In this document: one piece after another, positions 8,404 through 16,758 of the stretch
Layout of the letters: every line of letters starts with the position of its first letter
Position numbering within the stretch: the first letter of the stretch is position 1
Assembly (NCBI GenBank): GCA_963738135.1
Contig: CAVTVK010000007.1
Location: 248,001-312,000 of the forward strand
Direction: 5' to 3'
Origin: Bog-473 sp963738135
GTDB lineage: Bacteria > Actinomycetota > Acidimicrobiia > Acidimicrobiales > RAAP-2
Length of the DNA stretch: 64,000 nt
Position numbers and translations under genes: made by a program
Notes under the pieces: model-generated
Seen by the model: the letters and a program-made list of their open reading frames with translations, nothing else
Databases searched by the model: none
What the model was told of the DNA's origin: nothing

Positions 8404-9364
8404 TGACCACCGCCCGGGCCAGCGCCTCCGCCCGTTCGGGCGTGCTCATCACCGTGGGCGTCACAATGCAGCGCACCCCCTCGGCCTCAATGGCTGCGAC
8501 GTGGGAGGCGTCGGCGACGTCCACCACGAGCGTGCCGACCCACGGCGCGTACAGCCGGGCCACGCCCACCACCGAGGGCTCGGTCCCGAGTTCGGCCATG
8601 AGTCGATCGGCCGGACCCTTGAGCGCGGCGCCGGCCACGATGGGCGAGACGGCCACCACCTGGTCCCGGCGCGCCATCAGAGTCTCCCGCACGCCGGGGA
8701 TGGCCAGGACCGGGTCGATAGAGACCACAGGGTTCGAGGGACAGACGACGATGGTCTCCGCCTCGACGAGCGCCTCCATCACGCCAGGCGCCGGCCGTGC
8801 TCTCTCGGCGCCCTCGAAGCGCACACCGCGCACCGCAACGTCATGGCGCAGCCGGACGAAGTAGTCCTGGAAACTGACCTCGGTCCCCGCCGGTCCTAAG
8901 GGGCTCTCGTCGGCCAGGACGACTCGGGTTCGCACGGTGTCATCGGTCACGGGTACCAGCCGCACCGCGATGTCGCGCCGTTGCCCCAGCTCCGCCGTCA
9001 CCGCGCTCAGCGCCGCGCCGGCCCGCAGTCGGCCCGTGCGGAACAGGTGGGTGGCCAGGTCGCGGTCGCCCAGCCGGAACCAGTCCTCGCCACCCAGCCG
9101 CCCCAGCTCGTCCATGACTGCCCAGCTCTCGCCGGCGACGCCCCAGCCGGTTTGGCGGTTGTCCATGCCGGCCAGGGTGTAGGTGACCGTGTCGATGTCG
9201 GGGCTGATGGCGAGCCCGTGCAATTCCATGTCGTCACCCACGTTGACGATCGCCGTGATGTCGGCGGCCGGGACCACGCGCACGAGACCGGCGAGCATTC
9301 GAGCGGCCCCGACGCCGCCGCACAGGGCCACCAGCACGTCGCGAGCATAGGAGCGCCGGCGCAC
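8390..9364 (-). CDS. cofD: 2-phospho-L-lactate transferase CofD (FbiA)
   Basis: About 324 residues. It joins the phospholactate (or phosphoenolpyruvate) moiety to Fo, making (dehydro)F420-0. Signatures are LCGGVGAARMLAGL at the N-terminus, NVGDDMELHGLAISPD, and CPSNPVVSIDPVLA later. The conserved protein would begin at the GTG about nine codons into the frame (VLVALCGG), so the first residues are doubtful; no clear ribosome site helps. It is the upstream gene of a cofD-cofE operon and is divergent from the AMP-forming ligase gene 39 bases away. Confidence 0.93.
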   Translation of the reverse strand: MRRRSYARDVLVALCGGVGAARMLAGLVRVVPAADITAIVNVGDDMELHGLAISPDIDTVTYTLAGMDNRQTGWGVAGESWAVMDELGRLGGEDWFRLGDRDLATHLFRTGRLRAGAALSAVTAELGQRRDIAVRLVPVTDDTVRTRVVLADESPLGPAGTEVSFQDYFVRLRHDVAVRGVRFEGAERARPAPGVMEALVEAETIVVCPSNPVVSIDPVLAIPGVRETLMARRDQVVAVSPIVAGAALKGPADRLMAELGTEPSVVGVARLYAPWVGTLVVDVADASHVAAIEAEGVRCIVTPTVMSTPERAEALARAVVNAVG

Positions 9365-9403
9365 GGGTCATTCCCGCCGCCCCTGGTACCATCGCCGCCC
9401 GCC

Positions 9404-11062
9404 ATGCCAGTGCGCATCCCCTCGGATCAGCACGAGACCGTGGTGTCGGTCCTGCGGGAGGCGGCACGTGTCAACGGAGACGTCGAGGCCTACGTCGAGC
9501 CGGGCGGCGGCGGCGGCGGGCGGCGCCACCTGACCTTCGCCGAGTGGGACCGGGCGGCTGACGGCGTCGCCGGCCACCTTTCCCGTCTGGGCGTGAGCAA
9601 AGGCGATGTCGTCTGCCTGCTGCTGCCCTCCTGCATCGACTACGCGGTGCTCTACGCCGGGCTGCTGCGGCTGGGGGCCATCACGTCGGGGATCAACCCA
9701 CGCCTGGGGGCCGGCGAGGTGGCTTCCATTTTGGACCGGGCGGCGTCGGTACTCGTGGTGCTCGATCCCGGGGCGGCGCAGACCCCGGCGACGGGAACCG
9801 CGCCGGTGGTGACCCGCGGCGAGGCTCGGACGTGGTGGGGCGAGGATGGTCCGGACGTCTGGCCGCATCTGACCGCCTCCGATCCGGTCGCTGTCGTCTG
9901 GACCAGTGGGACGACGGGTCGGCCCAAGGGCGCAATTTTCGATCACGCCAATCTGGCCGCGGTGGCACGCGGGACCGACGTGCTGAGCCACCCCGGTGAT
10001 CGCAGGCTCTCCCCGCTGCCCTTCGCCCACGTCGGTTCCATGACGCGCGCCTGGGACGAGATCGGCAACGCAGTGACGACGATCATCACACCCACACCGT
10101 GGCGGGCCGACGATGCGGTCCGCGTGATGGCGGACGAAGGGGTGACGGTGGCACAGGGAGTCCCGACGCAGTGGGCGCTCATGCTGGCCAGCGCCGCGCT
10201 CCCGCAGGCCGACCTCAGTTCGTTGCGTGTCGCCGGGACGGGCGCGGCGCGCATGACCGCCTCCATGGTGGCCGAGGTGCGCCGCCGCTTCGGGGTGCCC
10301 GTGGTCGTGCGGTACACCTCCACCGAGTCCTCCCTGGGGACGGGCACCACGCTGACGTCGTCCGACGAGGAAGTGGCGACCACGGTGGGGCGCCCCGTGG
10401 CCGGCGTCGAGCTGGCCATCGTCGACGATGACGGTGGCCCCGTGCCCGCCGGGTCGGTCGGCCGCGTCCTGTTGCGTTCCGACGCCGCCATGCGGGGCTA
10501 CTGGGGGCGTGGTCCCGGCCGGGGCCGCTCCGTGGCGGAGCTGGTGGACGCGGCCGCGACCGGGGTGGTGCTCGCCACGGACGGGTGGTTGACCACCGGT
10601 GACTTCGGGCGGCTCACCGCCGAGGGGAACCTGCAGCTTTCGGGTCGGGCGCACGAGCGCTACATCCGGGGCGGCTACAACGTCTACCCGGCCGAGGTCG
10701 AAGAGACGCTGTCGGCGCACCCTGCCGTCGCCCGGGTCGCCGTGGTGGGTGTCGCCGATGACATTCTCGGCGAGGTTGGCGTGGCGGTCGTGGTGGCCGT
10801 GCCGGGGGCGCAGCCCGACCTGGCCTCGCTGCGGGCGCACTGCGCCCGAGACCTCGCCGACTACAAGGCGCCGGACGCCCTCGTGGTGGTCGACGAGCTC
10901 CCGTTGACGCCGATGATGAAGGTCGACCCTGTGCGCCTGGCCGATCTGGCGGCGAGCGGGGCGTTGCAGCGGCAGCAGCGCCTGGCGCAAAGTCGTCGTT
11001 CCGGCGCCGGGGTGCTAGGCAGTGGCCCCACCGGAGACGAAGACGAGAAGGAGCGCGCATGA
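9404..11062 (+). CDS. AMP-forming acyl-CoA synthetase / ligase
   Basis: About 552 residues of the ANL superfamily. It activates a carboxylic acid as an acyl-adenylate and transfers it to CoA. The P-loop signature WTSGTTGRPKGA, the A5-type YTSTESS segment, the GWLTTGDFGRL hinge region with its Asp, and YIRGGYNVYPAEVEE are visible; the C-terminal catalytic Lys is probably in PMMKVDP. Substrate is unknown. A Gly-rich insertion near residue 40 is unusual. Its stop overlaps the SDR start (ATGA), so the two are translationally coupled and likely act in one acid-degradation or modification pathway. Confidence 0.88.
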   Translation: MPVRIPSDQHETVVSVLREAARVNGDVEAYVEPGGGGGGRRHLTFAEWDRAADGVAGHLSRLGVSKGDVVCLLLPSCIDYAVLYAGLLRLGAITSGINPRLGAGEVASILDRAASVLVVLDPGAAQTPATGTAPVVTRGEARTWWGEDGPDVWPHLTASDPVAVVWTSGTTGRPKGAIFDHANLAAVARGTDVLSHPGDRRLSPLPFAHVGSMTRAWDEIGNAVTTIITPTPWRADDAVRVMADEGVTVAQGVPTQWALMLASAALPQADLSSLRVAGTGAARMTASMVAEVRRRFGVPVVVRYTSTESSLGTGTTLTSSDEEVATTVGRPVAGVELAIVDDDGGPVPAGSVGRVLLRSDAAMRGYWGRGPGRGRSVAELVDAAATGVVLATDGWLTTGDFGRLTAEGNLQLSGRAHERYIRGGYNVYPAEVEETLSAHPAVARVAVVGVADDILGEVGVAVVVAVPGAQPDLASLRAHCARDLADYKAPDALVVVDELPLTPMMKVDPVRLADLAASGALQRQQRLAQSRRSGAGVLGSGPTGDEDEKERA

Positions 11063-11886
11063 GCCCCACGACACGAGTCGGGGAATCCGATCCCAATCGG
11101 GGCACCGCCCCCGAAGCGATCACCCCTGGCCGCTACTCCGGGCGCGTGGCCGTGGTCACCGGTTCGGGATCGGGCATCGGACGTGCCACGGCGCGCCGCC
11201 TGGCTGCGGAGGGAGCAGCCGTGGCCTGTCTCGACGTCACCACGGACGCCATCGACTCCGTTGCCGCCGAGATCAACGCGGAGGCGGCGCCAGCCGGGGG
11301 GCGGGCCATCGCGGTGCCCTGCGACGTCACCGACGAGGGCGCGGTCACTGCCGCCGTGGTCCGCGCCGCCGAGGAGCTGGGCTCCATCACCAATCTGTGC
11401 AACATCGCCGGCATCGGCGGGTTTGCCCACACGCCCGAACAGTCGTTGAGCGGCTGGGACAAGATCATCGCGGTGAACCTCACGGGTACCTTCCTCATGT
11501 GCAGGGCCGTGTTGCCGGAGATGGTCGAGCACGGCGGGGCCATCGTCAACACCGTCTCCACCGCCGGCATGAAGGGCCAGCCGTACTCGGCCGCCTACTG
11601 CGCCTCGAAGGGTGGCGTGCGGCTGCTCACGATGGCGTTGGCCGTCGAGTACATGGCGCGCGGCGTGCGCGTGAACGGCGTGGCACCGGGCGGCGTCGAC
11701 ACGCCGATCATCCACAACTTCGGCCCACCCGAGGATGCCGACTGGAAGCTGATTGAGCGGCTGATGTCGCCCATCGGCTTCGCCTACCCGCACGAGATCG
11801 CCGGCGCCTTCGCCTACCTCGGTTCGAGCGAGGCGGATTACGTCACCGGGGCGATCCTCTCCATCGACGGGGCGATCACGACCTGA
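11059..11886 (+). CDS. Short-chain dehydrogenase/reductase
   Basis: A classical SDR of about 275 residues with an N-terminal extension of ~28 residues. TGSGSGIG (residues ~34-41) binds NAD(P), CDVTDEG and NIAGIGG follow, and the catalytic Tyr-x3-Lys is YCASK (Tyr ~180, Lys ~184) with the Ser in NTVSTAG. It would oxidise or reduce a hydroxy/keto group on the substrate of its coupled CoA ligase; 3-hydroxyacyl-CoA or steroid alcohol dehydrogenase roles are both possible. The start overlaps the ligase stop by four bases. Confidence 0.88.
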   Translation: MSPTTRVGESDPNRGTAPEAITPGRYSGRVAVVTGSGSGIGRATARRLAAEGAAVACLDVTTDAIDSVAAEINAEAAPAGGRAIAVPCDVTDEGAVTAAVVRAAEELGSITNLCNIAGIGGFAHTPEQSLSGWDKIIAVNLTGTFLMCRAVLPEMVEHGGAIVNTVSTAGMKGQPYSAAYCASKGGVRLLTMALAVEYMARGVRVNGVAPGGVDTPIIHNFGPPEDADWKLIERLMSPIGFAYPHEIAGAFAYLGSSEADYVTGAILSIDGAITT

Positions 11887-11924
11887 GCACCTCCGAGACG
11901 CCCCGGGCCGTCGAGCCGGCACGC

Positions 11925-13055
11925 GTGCGGGTTGCGCTCGACGCCACGCCGCTGCTCGGGCTCCCCACGGGCATCGGGGCGTTCTGCCACGGCGCGCTGG
12001 GGGCGCTGGCGCGGCGTTCGGGTGTCGACGTGCGGGCATACGCCATCAGCTGGCGCCGCCGCCGGCTCATCGACGCGCAACTCCCGCACGGCGTGGCGGC
12101 GCGCCAGCGGCCCATGCCCGCCCGGCCGCTCCATGCGTTGTGGACCAGGGGGGACGCGCCACCGCTGGAATGGTTCATCGGCGCAACCGATGTCGTGCAC
12201 GGGACGAACTTCCTGGTGCCGCCCACCCGCCGGGCGGCCGCGGTGGTCTCGGTGCACGACCTCACGCCGCTGCACCATCCCGAGCTGTGCGACGAAGCGA
12301 CCCTGGCCTATCCGGGGTTGATACGCCGTGCGCTGGGGCGGGGCGCTTGGGTCCATACGGATTCGACGTTCGTGGCCGACGAGGTGGTGGAGGCGTTCAG
12401 TGCCGATCCCGCTCGTGTGCGCGTCGTCAACCCCGGCGTTCCGGAGCTGCCGGCCCCGACCGGCACCGCGGCCGAAGCGGTGCTCGGACAGGTGCTGCCG
12501 GCGGGCATCGGTCGGTTCTGCCTTGCCATCGGGACCGCCGAGCCGCGCAAGGACCTGCCGGGCCTGGTGCGGTCGTTCGGCGCGGTGGCCGAGCACCTGC
12601 CCGATGTCGCGCTCGTGCTGGCCGGCCCTCCCGGATGGGGCGAGCGGGCGCTCGACGAGGCCGTCGACGCCTCGCCGGCACGTGGACGGATCGTCCGCAC
12701 GGGCTGGGTCGCGCCCTCCCGTCTCGCCGTGTTGTTGGCACGGGCCAGCGTGCTGGCCTATCCCTCGCTCTACGAGGGCTTCGGTTTCCCACCGCTGCAA
12801 GCCATGCGAGCCGGCGTGCCGGTGGTGGCGACGCGGGCCGGGTCGCTGCCCGAGGTCCTGGGCGATGGGGCCCTCCTGGTGGAGCCCGGCGACCACGAGG
12901 CTCTGGCTGCCGCACTCGGCACCTGCCTCCGCGACGAAGAGGAGCGCCGACGGCTCATCGGCGCGGGGACGGCGTGGTCGGCCCGCTACTCCTGGGAGCG
13001 GTGCGGCGAAGAGCTCGAGTCCCTCTATCGCGACGCGGCGAATGCCCGTGACTGA
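11925..13055 (+). CDS. GT4-family glycosyltransferase, first of three
   Basis: About 376 residues with the GT-B fold. The N-terminal half has the acceptor-side opening (ALDATPLLGLPTGIGAF), DVVHGTNFLVPP and VSVHDLTPLHHPE; the C-terminal half has the donor-side motifs AIGTAEPRKDLPGLV and the EGFGFPPLQAMRAGVPVVAT block with the E-x7-E pair. It transfers a sugar from an NDP-sugar, quite possibly GDP-mannose, retaining the anomeric configuration. The GTG start is the first in the frame before the conserved opening. It overlaps the next glycosyltransferase by 14 bases, forming a three-gene set. Confidence 0.88.
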   Translation: MRVALDATPLLGLPTGIGAFCHGALGALARRSGVDVRAYAISWRRRRLIDAQLPHGVAARQRPMPARPLHALWTRGDAPPLEWFIGATDVVHGTNFLVPPTRRAAAVVSVHDLTPLHHPELCDEATLAYPGLIRRALGRGAWVHTDSTFVADEVVEAFSADPARVRVVNPGVPELPAPTGTAAEAVLGQVLPAGIGRFCLAIGTAEPRKDLPGLVRSFGAVAEHLPDVALVLAGPPGWGERALDEAVDASPARGRIVRTGWVAPSRLAVLLARASVLAYPSLYEGFGFPPLQAMRAGVPVVATRAGSLPEVLGDGALLVEPGDHEALAAALGTCLRDEEERRRLIGAGTAWSARYSWERCGEELESLYRDAANARD

Positions 13056-14187
13056 GGCGTCCGCACCATCGGTGCTCCTTGCCGTCGAGCAGCTGCGGCG
13101 GCGCGTGCCCGGCGGCATCGGCGCTTACGCCCGTGGTCTGCTCGGCGGCCTGGCCCTTGCCGCCACGGAGGGCGACCCGGTCGAGGTGGCGCTCCTCGCC
13201 AGCCGGGCCCCCGGCGGGGCCGACGACCCGCTGGCCGTCTTCGGGCGTCCGGTGCACACCTCGCGCTTGCCGAGCGTGCTCTTGACGCGGGCTTGGGACC
13301 ATGGGCTGTTGCGCGCTCCCGAGGGGTTCGACGTCGTGCACTCTGTGTCATTGGCCTCGCCCCGGCTGCGGCACTCCAGCCCCGAACGATTGGTCGTCAC
13401 GGTGCATGACGTGGCGTGGCGCCGGCATCCCGAAGCGACGACCCGGCGCGGCGCGCGGTGGCACGAGGCGGCGTTGCGCCGGGCGAGCGCGTCGGGCGCC
13501 GCCCTGGTGGTCCCGTCCCGATTGGTGGCGGCCGACCTGATGGCCGCAGGCATCGGGGCGAGCCGTATCACGGTGGTGCCCAGTGGAGCCGACCACCTGC
13601 CGGCGCCGGATCCCGAGGCCGCCGATGCGCTCCTGCGACGGATGGGCGTGTCGGGCCCCTTCCTCCTCACCGTCAGCACGCTGGAACCGCGGAAGAACGT
13701 CGACCGGCTCGTGCGGGCTTTTGGCCGGGTGCGCGGTTCGCTGCCGGGCCCTTGGCCGCTGGTGATTGTGGGGCCGACCGGCTGGGGCCCCATTCCGAAG
13801 GAGCCCCGGGCGGCCGATCACGTCGTCTTCACCGGACCCGTCCCCGAGGTCGTCCTGTCCGAGCTCTACCGCCGGGCCCGCGCCTTCGCCTACGTGCCGC
13901 TGACGGAGGGGTACGGCCTCCCGCCGCTGGAGGCCATGCGCGCCGGCATCCCGACGGTGGTGTCCGGCGAGGTCCCGAGCGTGCACGATCTCGGCGCACC
14001 GGACCCCGCACCGGCGCGCATCGTCGACCCGATCGACGTGGAGGACATCGCCGCCGGCCTTGTCGCCGTCCTGACCGACGACGTCTTGCGCGCCGAGTTG
14101 GCGCAGCAAGGCACGGCGTACGCGGCGGAGCGGACCTGGCGCCGGACTGCGCGCGCGCATCTCGACCTCTGGCGGGCGCTGCTGTGA
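13042..14187 (+). CDS. GT4-family glycosyltransferase, second of three
   Basis: About 381 residues, GT-B fold. The acceptor-side half carries VPGGIGAYARGLL and VHDVAWRRHPEA; the donor-side half carries TVSTLEPRKNVDRLVRAF and TEGYGLPPLEAMRAGIPTVVS. It is clearly paralogous to its two neighbours but only moderately similar, so the three probably add successive sugars to one glycan. It starts inside the end of the preceding gene, and its stop overlaps the next start (GTGA). No membrane helix is visible; it should act on the cytoplasmic face of the membrane. Confidence 0.87.
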   Translation: MPVTEASAPSVLLAVEQLRRRVPGGIGAYARGLLGGLALAATEGDPVEVALLASRAPGGADDPLAVFGRPVHTSRLPSVLLTRAWDHGLLRAPEGFDVVHSVSLASPRLRHSSPERLVVTVHDVAWRRHPEATTRRGARWHEAALRRASASGAALVVPSRLVAADLMAAGIGASRITVVPSGADHLPAPDPEAADALLRRMGVSGPFLLTVSTLEPRKNVDRLVRAFGRVRGSLPGPWPLVIVGPTGWGPIPKEPRAADHVVFTGPVPEVVLSELYRRARAFAYVPLTEGYGLPPLEAMRAGIPTVVSGEVPSVHDLGAPDPAPARIVDPIDVEDIAAGLVAVLTDDVLRAELAQQGTAYAAERTWRRTARAHLDLWRALL

Positions 14188-15329
14188 CGACCTTGCACCT
14201 CGACCTGTCGCTCGACGTCTCCGCCGTCCCGGCTCGCCCGGGTGGCGCGGGCTACTACACCATGGCGCTGGCGCGCGGCCTCGCCGGGCGCGACGACGTC
14301 GGTCTCTCGCTCGTCGCACGCCGCGGGGACGAGCCGCGCTGGCATGACCTGGCCCCTGGCGCAGCGGTGCGCGGCGCGGTGCCCGTCTCGCGACCGGGCC
14401 GGCTCGTCTTCGAGCAGCTCCGGCTCGGTTCCGTGCTGCGTTCGGTCGGGGTGCAGGTCCACCACGGGCCGCATTACACGATGCCGGCGCGGTCGCCGGC
14501 GCCCTGCGCCGTGACGATCCACGACTGCACCTTCTTCGACCATCCCGAGTGGCACCTGCGCTCCAAGGCGGCCTTCTTCCGCCGGGCCATACGCCGGGCC
14601 GCACGGCACGCCGCGGTCTTGATCTGTGTCAGCGGGGTGACCGAAGACCGGCTGCGCGCCTGGTGCGACGTCCGGTCGCCGGTCGTGGTGGCGCCGCACG
14701 GCGTCGACCACGTCCGGTTCACGCCGCACGAGCCGGCCGAAGGGGCCGACCGGGCGGTGCTCGGTGCGCTGGGGGTGCCGGTCGACCGGCCGCTCGTCGC
14801 CTTCGTCGGCACGCTCGAGCCCCGCAAGGGGGTGGTCCCCCTCATCGCTGCCTTCGACCAGGTGGCCCGGCGTCACCCCGACGCCGTTCTCGTGCTGGGA
14901 GGTCAGACCGGCTGGGGGATGGCCGAGACCGAGCGTGCGCTGGCGGCGGCGCGCCATCCCGAGCGCATCGTGCGCACGGGCTATCTGCCCGACGACGCCG
15001 TCCCCGCACTGCTCCGCCTTGCCGCGGTGGTGGCCTATCCCGCACTCGAAGAAGGTTTCGGGCTGCCTGCCCTCGAGGCTCTGGCCTGTGGCGCACCCCT
15101 GGTCACCACGGAAGGCACGGCCATGGCGGAAATGGCCGGCACTGCCGCGCTCCTCGTCCCGCCAGGCGACGTGGCGGACCTGGCCACGGCCCTGGGGACC
15201 GGGCTCCAGGAAGGCCGTGCCACCGCCCGACGGTCCCTCGGCATCGCCGTGGCGGCGGAGCGGACCTGGGAGGCCAGCGTGGCCCAGCATCTGCGCGCCT
15301 ATGCAGTCGCCCGGGCGACCTCGCAGTAG
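14184..15329 (+). CDS. GT4-family glycosyltransferase, third of three
   Basis: About 381 residues, GT-B fold. RPGGAGYYTMALARGL opens the acceptor-side domain, TIHDCTFFDHPEWH and APHGVDHVRF follow, and the donor-side half has FVGTLEPRKGVVPLI and EEGFGLPALEALACGAPLVTT. GTG start overlaps the previous stop by four bases. The next gene, a nucleotide-sugar reductase, starts about 10 bases after its stop, so all four genes look like one operon building a short oligosaccharide from a deoxysugar and other donors. Acceptor and linkage cannot be read from sequence. Confidence 0.87.
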   Translation: MTTLHLDLSLDVSAVPARPGGAGYYTMALARGLAGRDDVGLSLVARRGDEPRWHDLAPGAAVRGAVPVSRPGRLVFEQLRLGSVLRSVGVQVHHGPHYTMPARSPAPCAVTIHDCTFFDHPEWHLRSKAAFFRRAIRRAARHAAVLICVSGVTEDRLRAWCDVRSPVVVAPHGVDHVRFTPHEPAEGADRAVLGALGVPVDRPLVAFVGTLEPRKGVVPLIAAFDQVARRHPDAVLVLGGQTGWGMAETERALAAARHPERIVRTGYLPDDAVPALLRLAAVVAYPALEEGFGLPALEALACGAPLVTTEGTAMAEMAGTAALLVPPGDVADLATALGTGLQEGRATARRSLGIAVAAERTWEASVAQHLRAYAVARATSQ

Positions 15330-15339
15330 GGTTCGCCAG

Positions 15340-16230
15340 GTGCGCGCGCTGATCACGGGCGGAAAGGGCTTCGTAGGCCAGTGGCTGGCGGCGCACCTCA
15401 AGGACTGCGGCGACGACGTCGCGGTGATCGACATCGAGACGGACGTGGCTGACGGAGCTGCGGTGCGCCGGGTCATGGCCGACGTGGTGCCCGAGGCCGT
15501 CTACCACCTGGCCGCCATGACGCACGTGGGGGAGAGCTGGGAGAATCCCGGCCAGGTGCTGCGCGTCAACGTGCTCGGCACGGCGGAGATCCTGGCGGCC
15601 GCCCGATCCACCGGGAGCAACGCACGGGTGCTCGTGATCAGCTCCGCTGAGGTCTACGGGGTCGTCACCCCGGCCCAGCTGCCTCTGGACGAGGACACCC
15701 CCACGGAGCCCGCCAGCCCGTACGCCGCCAGCAAGCTGGCAGCCGAGGCCGTGGCGCTCCAGGCCTTCCGCGGGTTCGGCCAGCCCGTGGTGGTCGTCCG
15801 GCCGTTCAACCACATCGGCCCGGGCCAATCACCGAATTTCTTCGTGCCGGCGCTGGCCAAGCGGATCGTGGAGGCTCGCCGGAGCGGCGACCGTCTGCTT
15901 CCGGTGGGCAACCTGACGACCCGGCGCGACTTCACCGATGTACGCGACGTGGTGGTGGCCTACCGGCTCTTGATCGAACGCGGTGACGCCGGTGCGGTGT
16001 ACAACATCTGCTCGGGACGCGACGTCGCCATGTCGGAAGTGGCGGCACAGCTCCTCGAGCTGGCGGGGGCGGACCTCACCCTCCAGACGGATCCATCTCT
16101 TTTGCGCCCGGTCGACGTGCCCGTGTTGCGCGGGAGTGCGGCACGGTTGCAGGCCGCGACCGGCTGGGAGCCGCAGATCCCGCTCGCGACAACGCTCGCC
16201 GACGTCCTGACCTCATGGGAGGCGGACTGA
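15340..16230 (+). CDS. NAD(P)-dependent nucleotide-sugar reductase (GDP-6-deoxy-4-keto-mannose reductase type)
   Basis: About 296 residues, extended SDR. TGGKGFVGQWLAAHL binds the cofactor; YHLAAMTHVGESWENP, SSAEVYG, the catalytic YAASK and RPFNHIGPGQSPNFFVPALAK are typical of the RMD/GMD group making GDP-D-rhamnose from GDP-mannose-derived intermediates. A separate GDP-mannose 4,6-dehydratase is not in the window, so a bifunctional or different role stays open. With the nucleotidyltransferase at 5.6 kb this supports deoxyhexose-containing surface glycans. GTG start, tightly behind the glycosyltransferase. Confidence 0.78.
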   Translation: MRALITGGKGFVGQWLAAHLKDCGDDVAVIDIETDVADGAAVRRVMADVVPEAVYHLAAMTHVGESWENPGQVLRVNVLGTAEILAAARSTGSNARVLVISSAEVYGVVTPAQLPLDEDTPTEPASPYAASKLAAEAVALQAFRGFGQPVVVVRPFNHIGPGQSPNFFVPALAKRIVEARRSGDRLLPVGNLTTRRDFTDVRDVVVAYRLLIERGDAGAVYNICSGRDVAMSEVAAQLLELAGADLTLQTDPSLLRPVDVPVLRGSAARLQAATGWEPQIPLATTLADVLTSWEAD

Positions 16231-16264
16231 CGGCGAGCGTTGTGGGGTGCGGACAGGGTTGCGC

Positions 16265-16633
16265 TCAGGCGCTCACGCGCTGGCGGATCTGAATCCGTAC
16301 CTCTCGAGCCTGCTGCCGGGCCTTGATGGTGACCTGCGTCACCGAGGCGGGAAGCTTCTCCTCCAGCGGCTGCAAGGTCGTCTCGACGAACTGCGCGGCC
16401 GTCTCGGCCAAGTCGTCGATCTGGTTGTAGCTCTTGGCCACGCCGTGGCGCACTTCGCCGATGCGCTCGTCCAGGGAGAAGTCCTTGGAGAGCCGGTTCT
16501 GCAGCTCGACCCGGTGCACCTGGGCCCTCTGGTAGCCGAGCACGCCGAGGCCGACGGCCACATATGCAGCGTCGCGGGCGAGGTCCGTGACACCCTTGGA
16601 GATGTTGGTGATGTTGCTGGGTACTTCAGGCAT
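16265..16633 (-). CDS. Small helical protein of unknown function
   Basis: 122 residues, preceded by a strong AGGAGG ribosome site. Residues ~20-36 (RDAAYVAVGLGVLGYQR) form a short hydrophobic stretch; the rest is a long, charged, amphipathic helix with ELQNRLSKDF, DERIGEVRH and EKLPASVTQVTIKARQQ, ending basic. The overall look recalls phasins or the heparin-binding haemagglutinin family (membrane- or lipid-droplet-associated helical proteins), but I do not recognise it and this is only an analogy. It has its own promoter and operator-like palindrome, and is divergent from the large GT2 gene. Confidence 0.65.
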   Translation of the reverse strand: MPEVPSNITNISKGVTDLARDAAYVAVGLGVLGYQRAQVHRVELQNRLSKDFSLDERIGEVRHGVAKSYNQIDDLAETAAQFVETTLQPLEEKLPASVTQVTIKARQQAREVRIQIRQRVSA

Positions 16634-16701
16634 GTGGAGCCTCCTGTCTGGTCGGTTCCCTCCGACATTCGGGGCGCAGGAGCCGCCGGCAGGCCGCTGC
16701 G

Positions 16702-16724
16702 TTCGTGTACAACTGTATCACGAA
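16702..16724. promoter_or_regulatory. Inverted repeat, candidate operator
   Basis: TTCGTG and CACGAA form a perfect 6-bp inverted repeat around an 11-base spacer (TACAACTGTAT). It covers the -10 element of the minus-strand promoter and lies ~35 bases before the start of the divergent GT2 gene, so a dimeric repressor bound here could control one or both. Confidence 0.45.
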
Positions 16725-16740
16725 TGATAAACAGTAGCAA
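16712..16740 (-). promoter_or_regulatory. Sigma-70-like promoter of the small helical protein
   Basis: On the minus strand TTGCTA is followed after exactly 17 bases by TACAGT, a good -35/-10 pair. It points at the 122-residue gene, leaving a ~80-base leader. The AT-rich patch stands out against the high-GC surroundings. Confidence 0.5.
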
Positions 16741-16758
16741 GCACTGGAGGTGCGTTTC

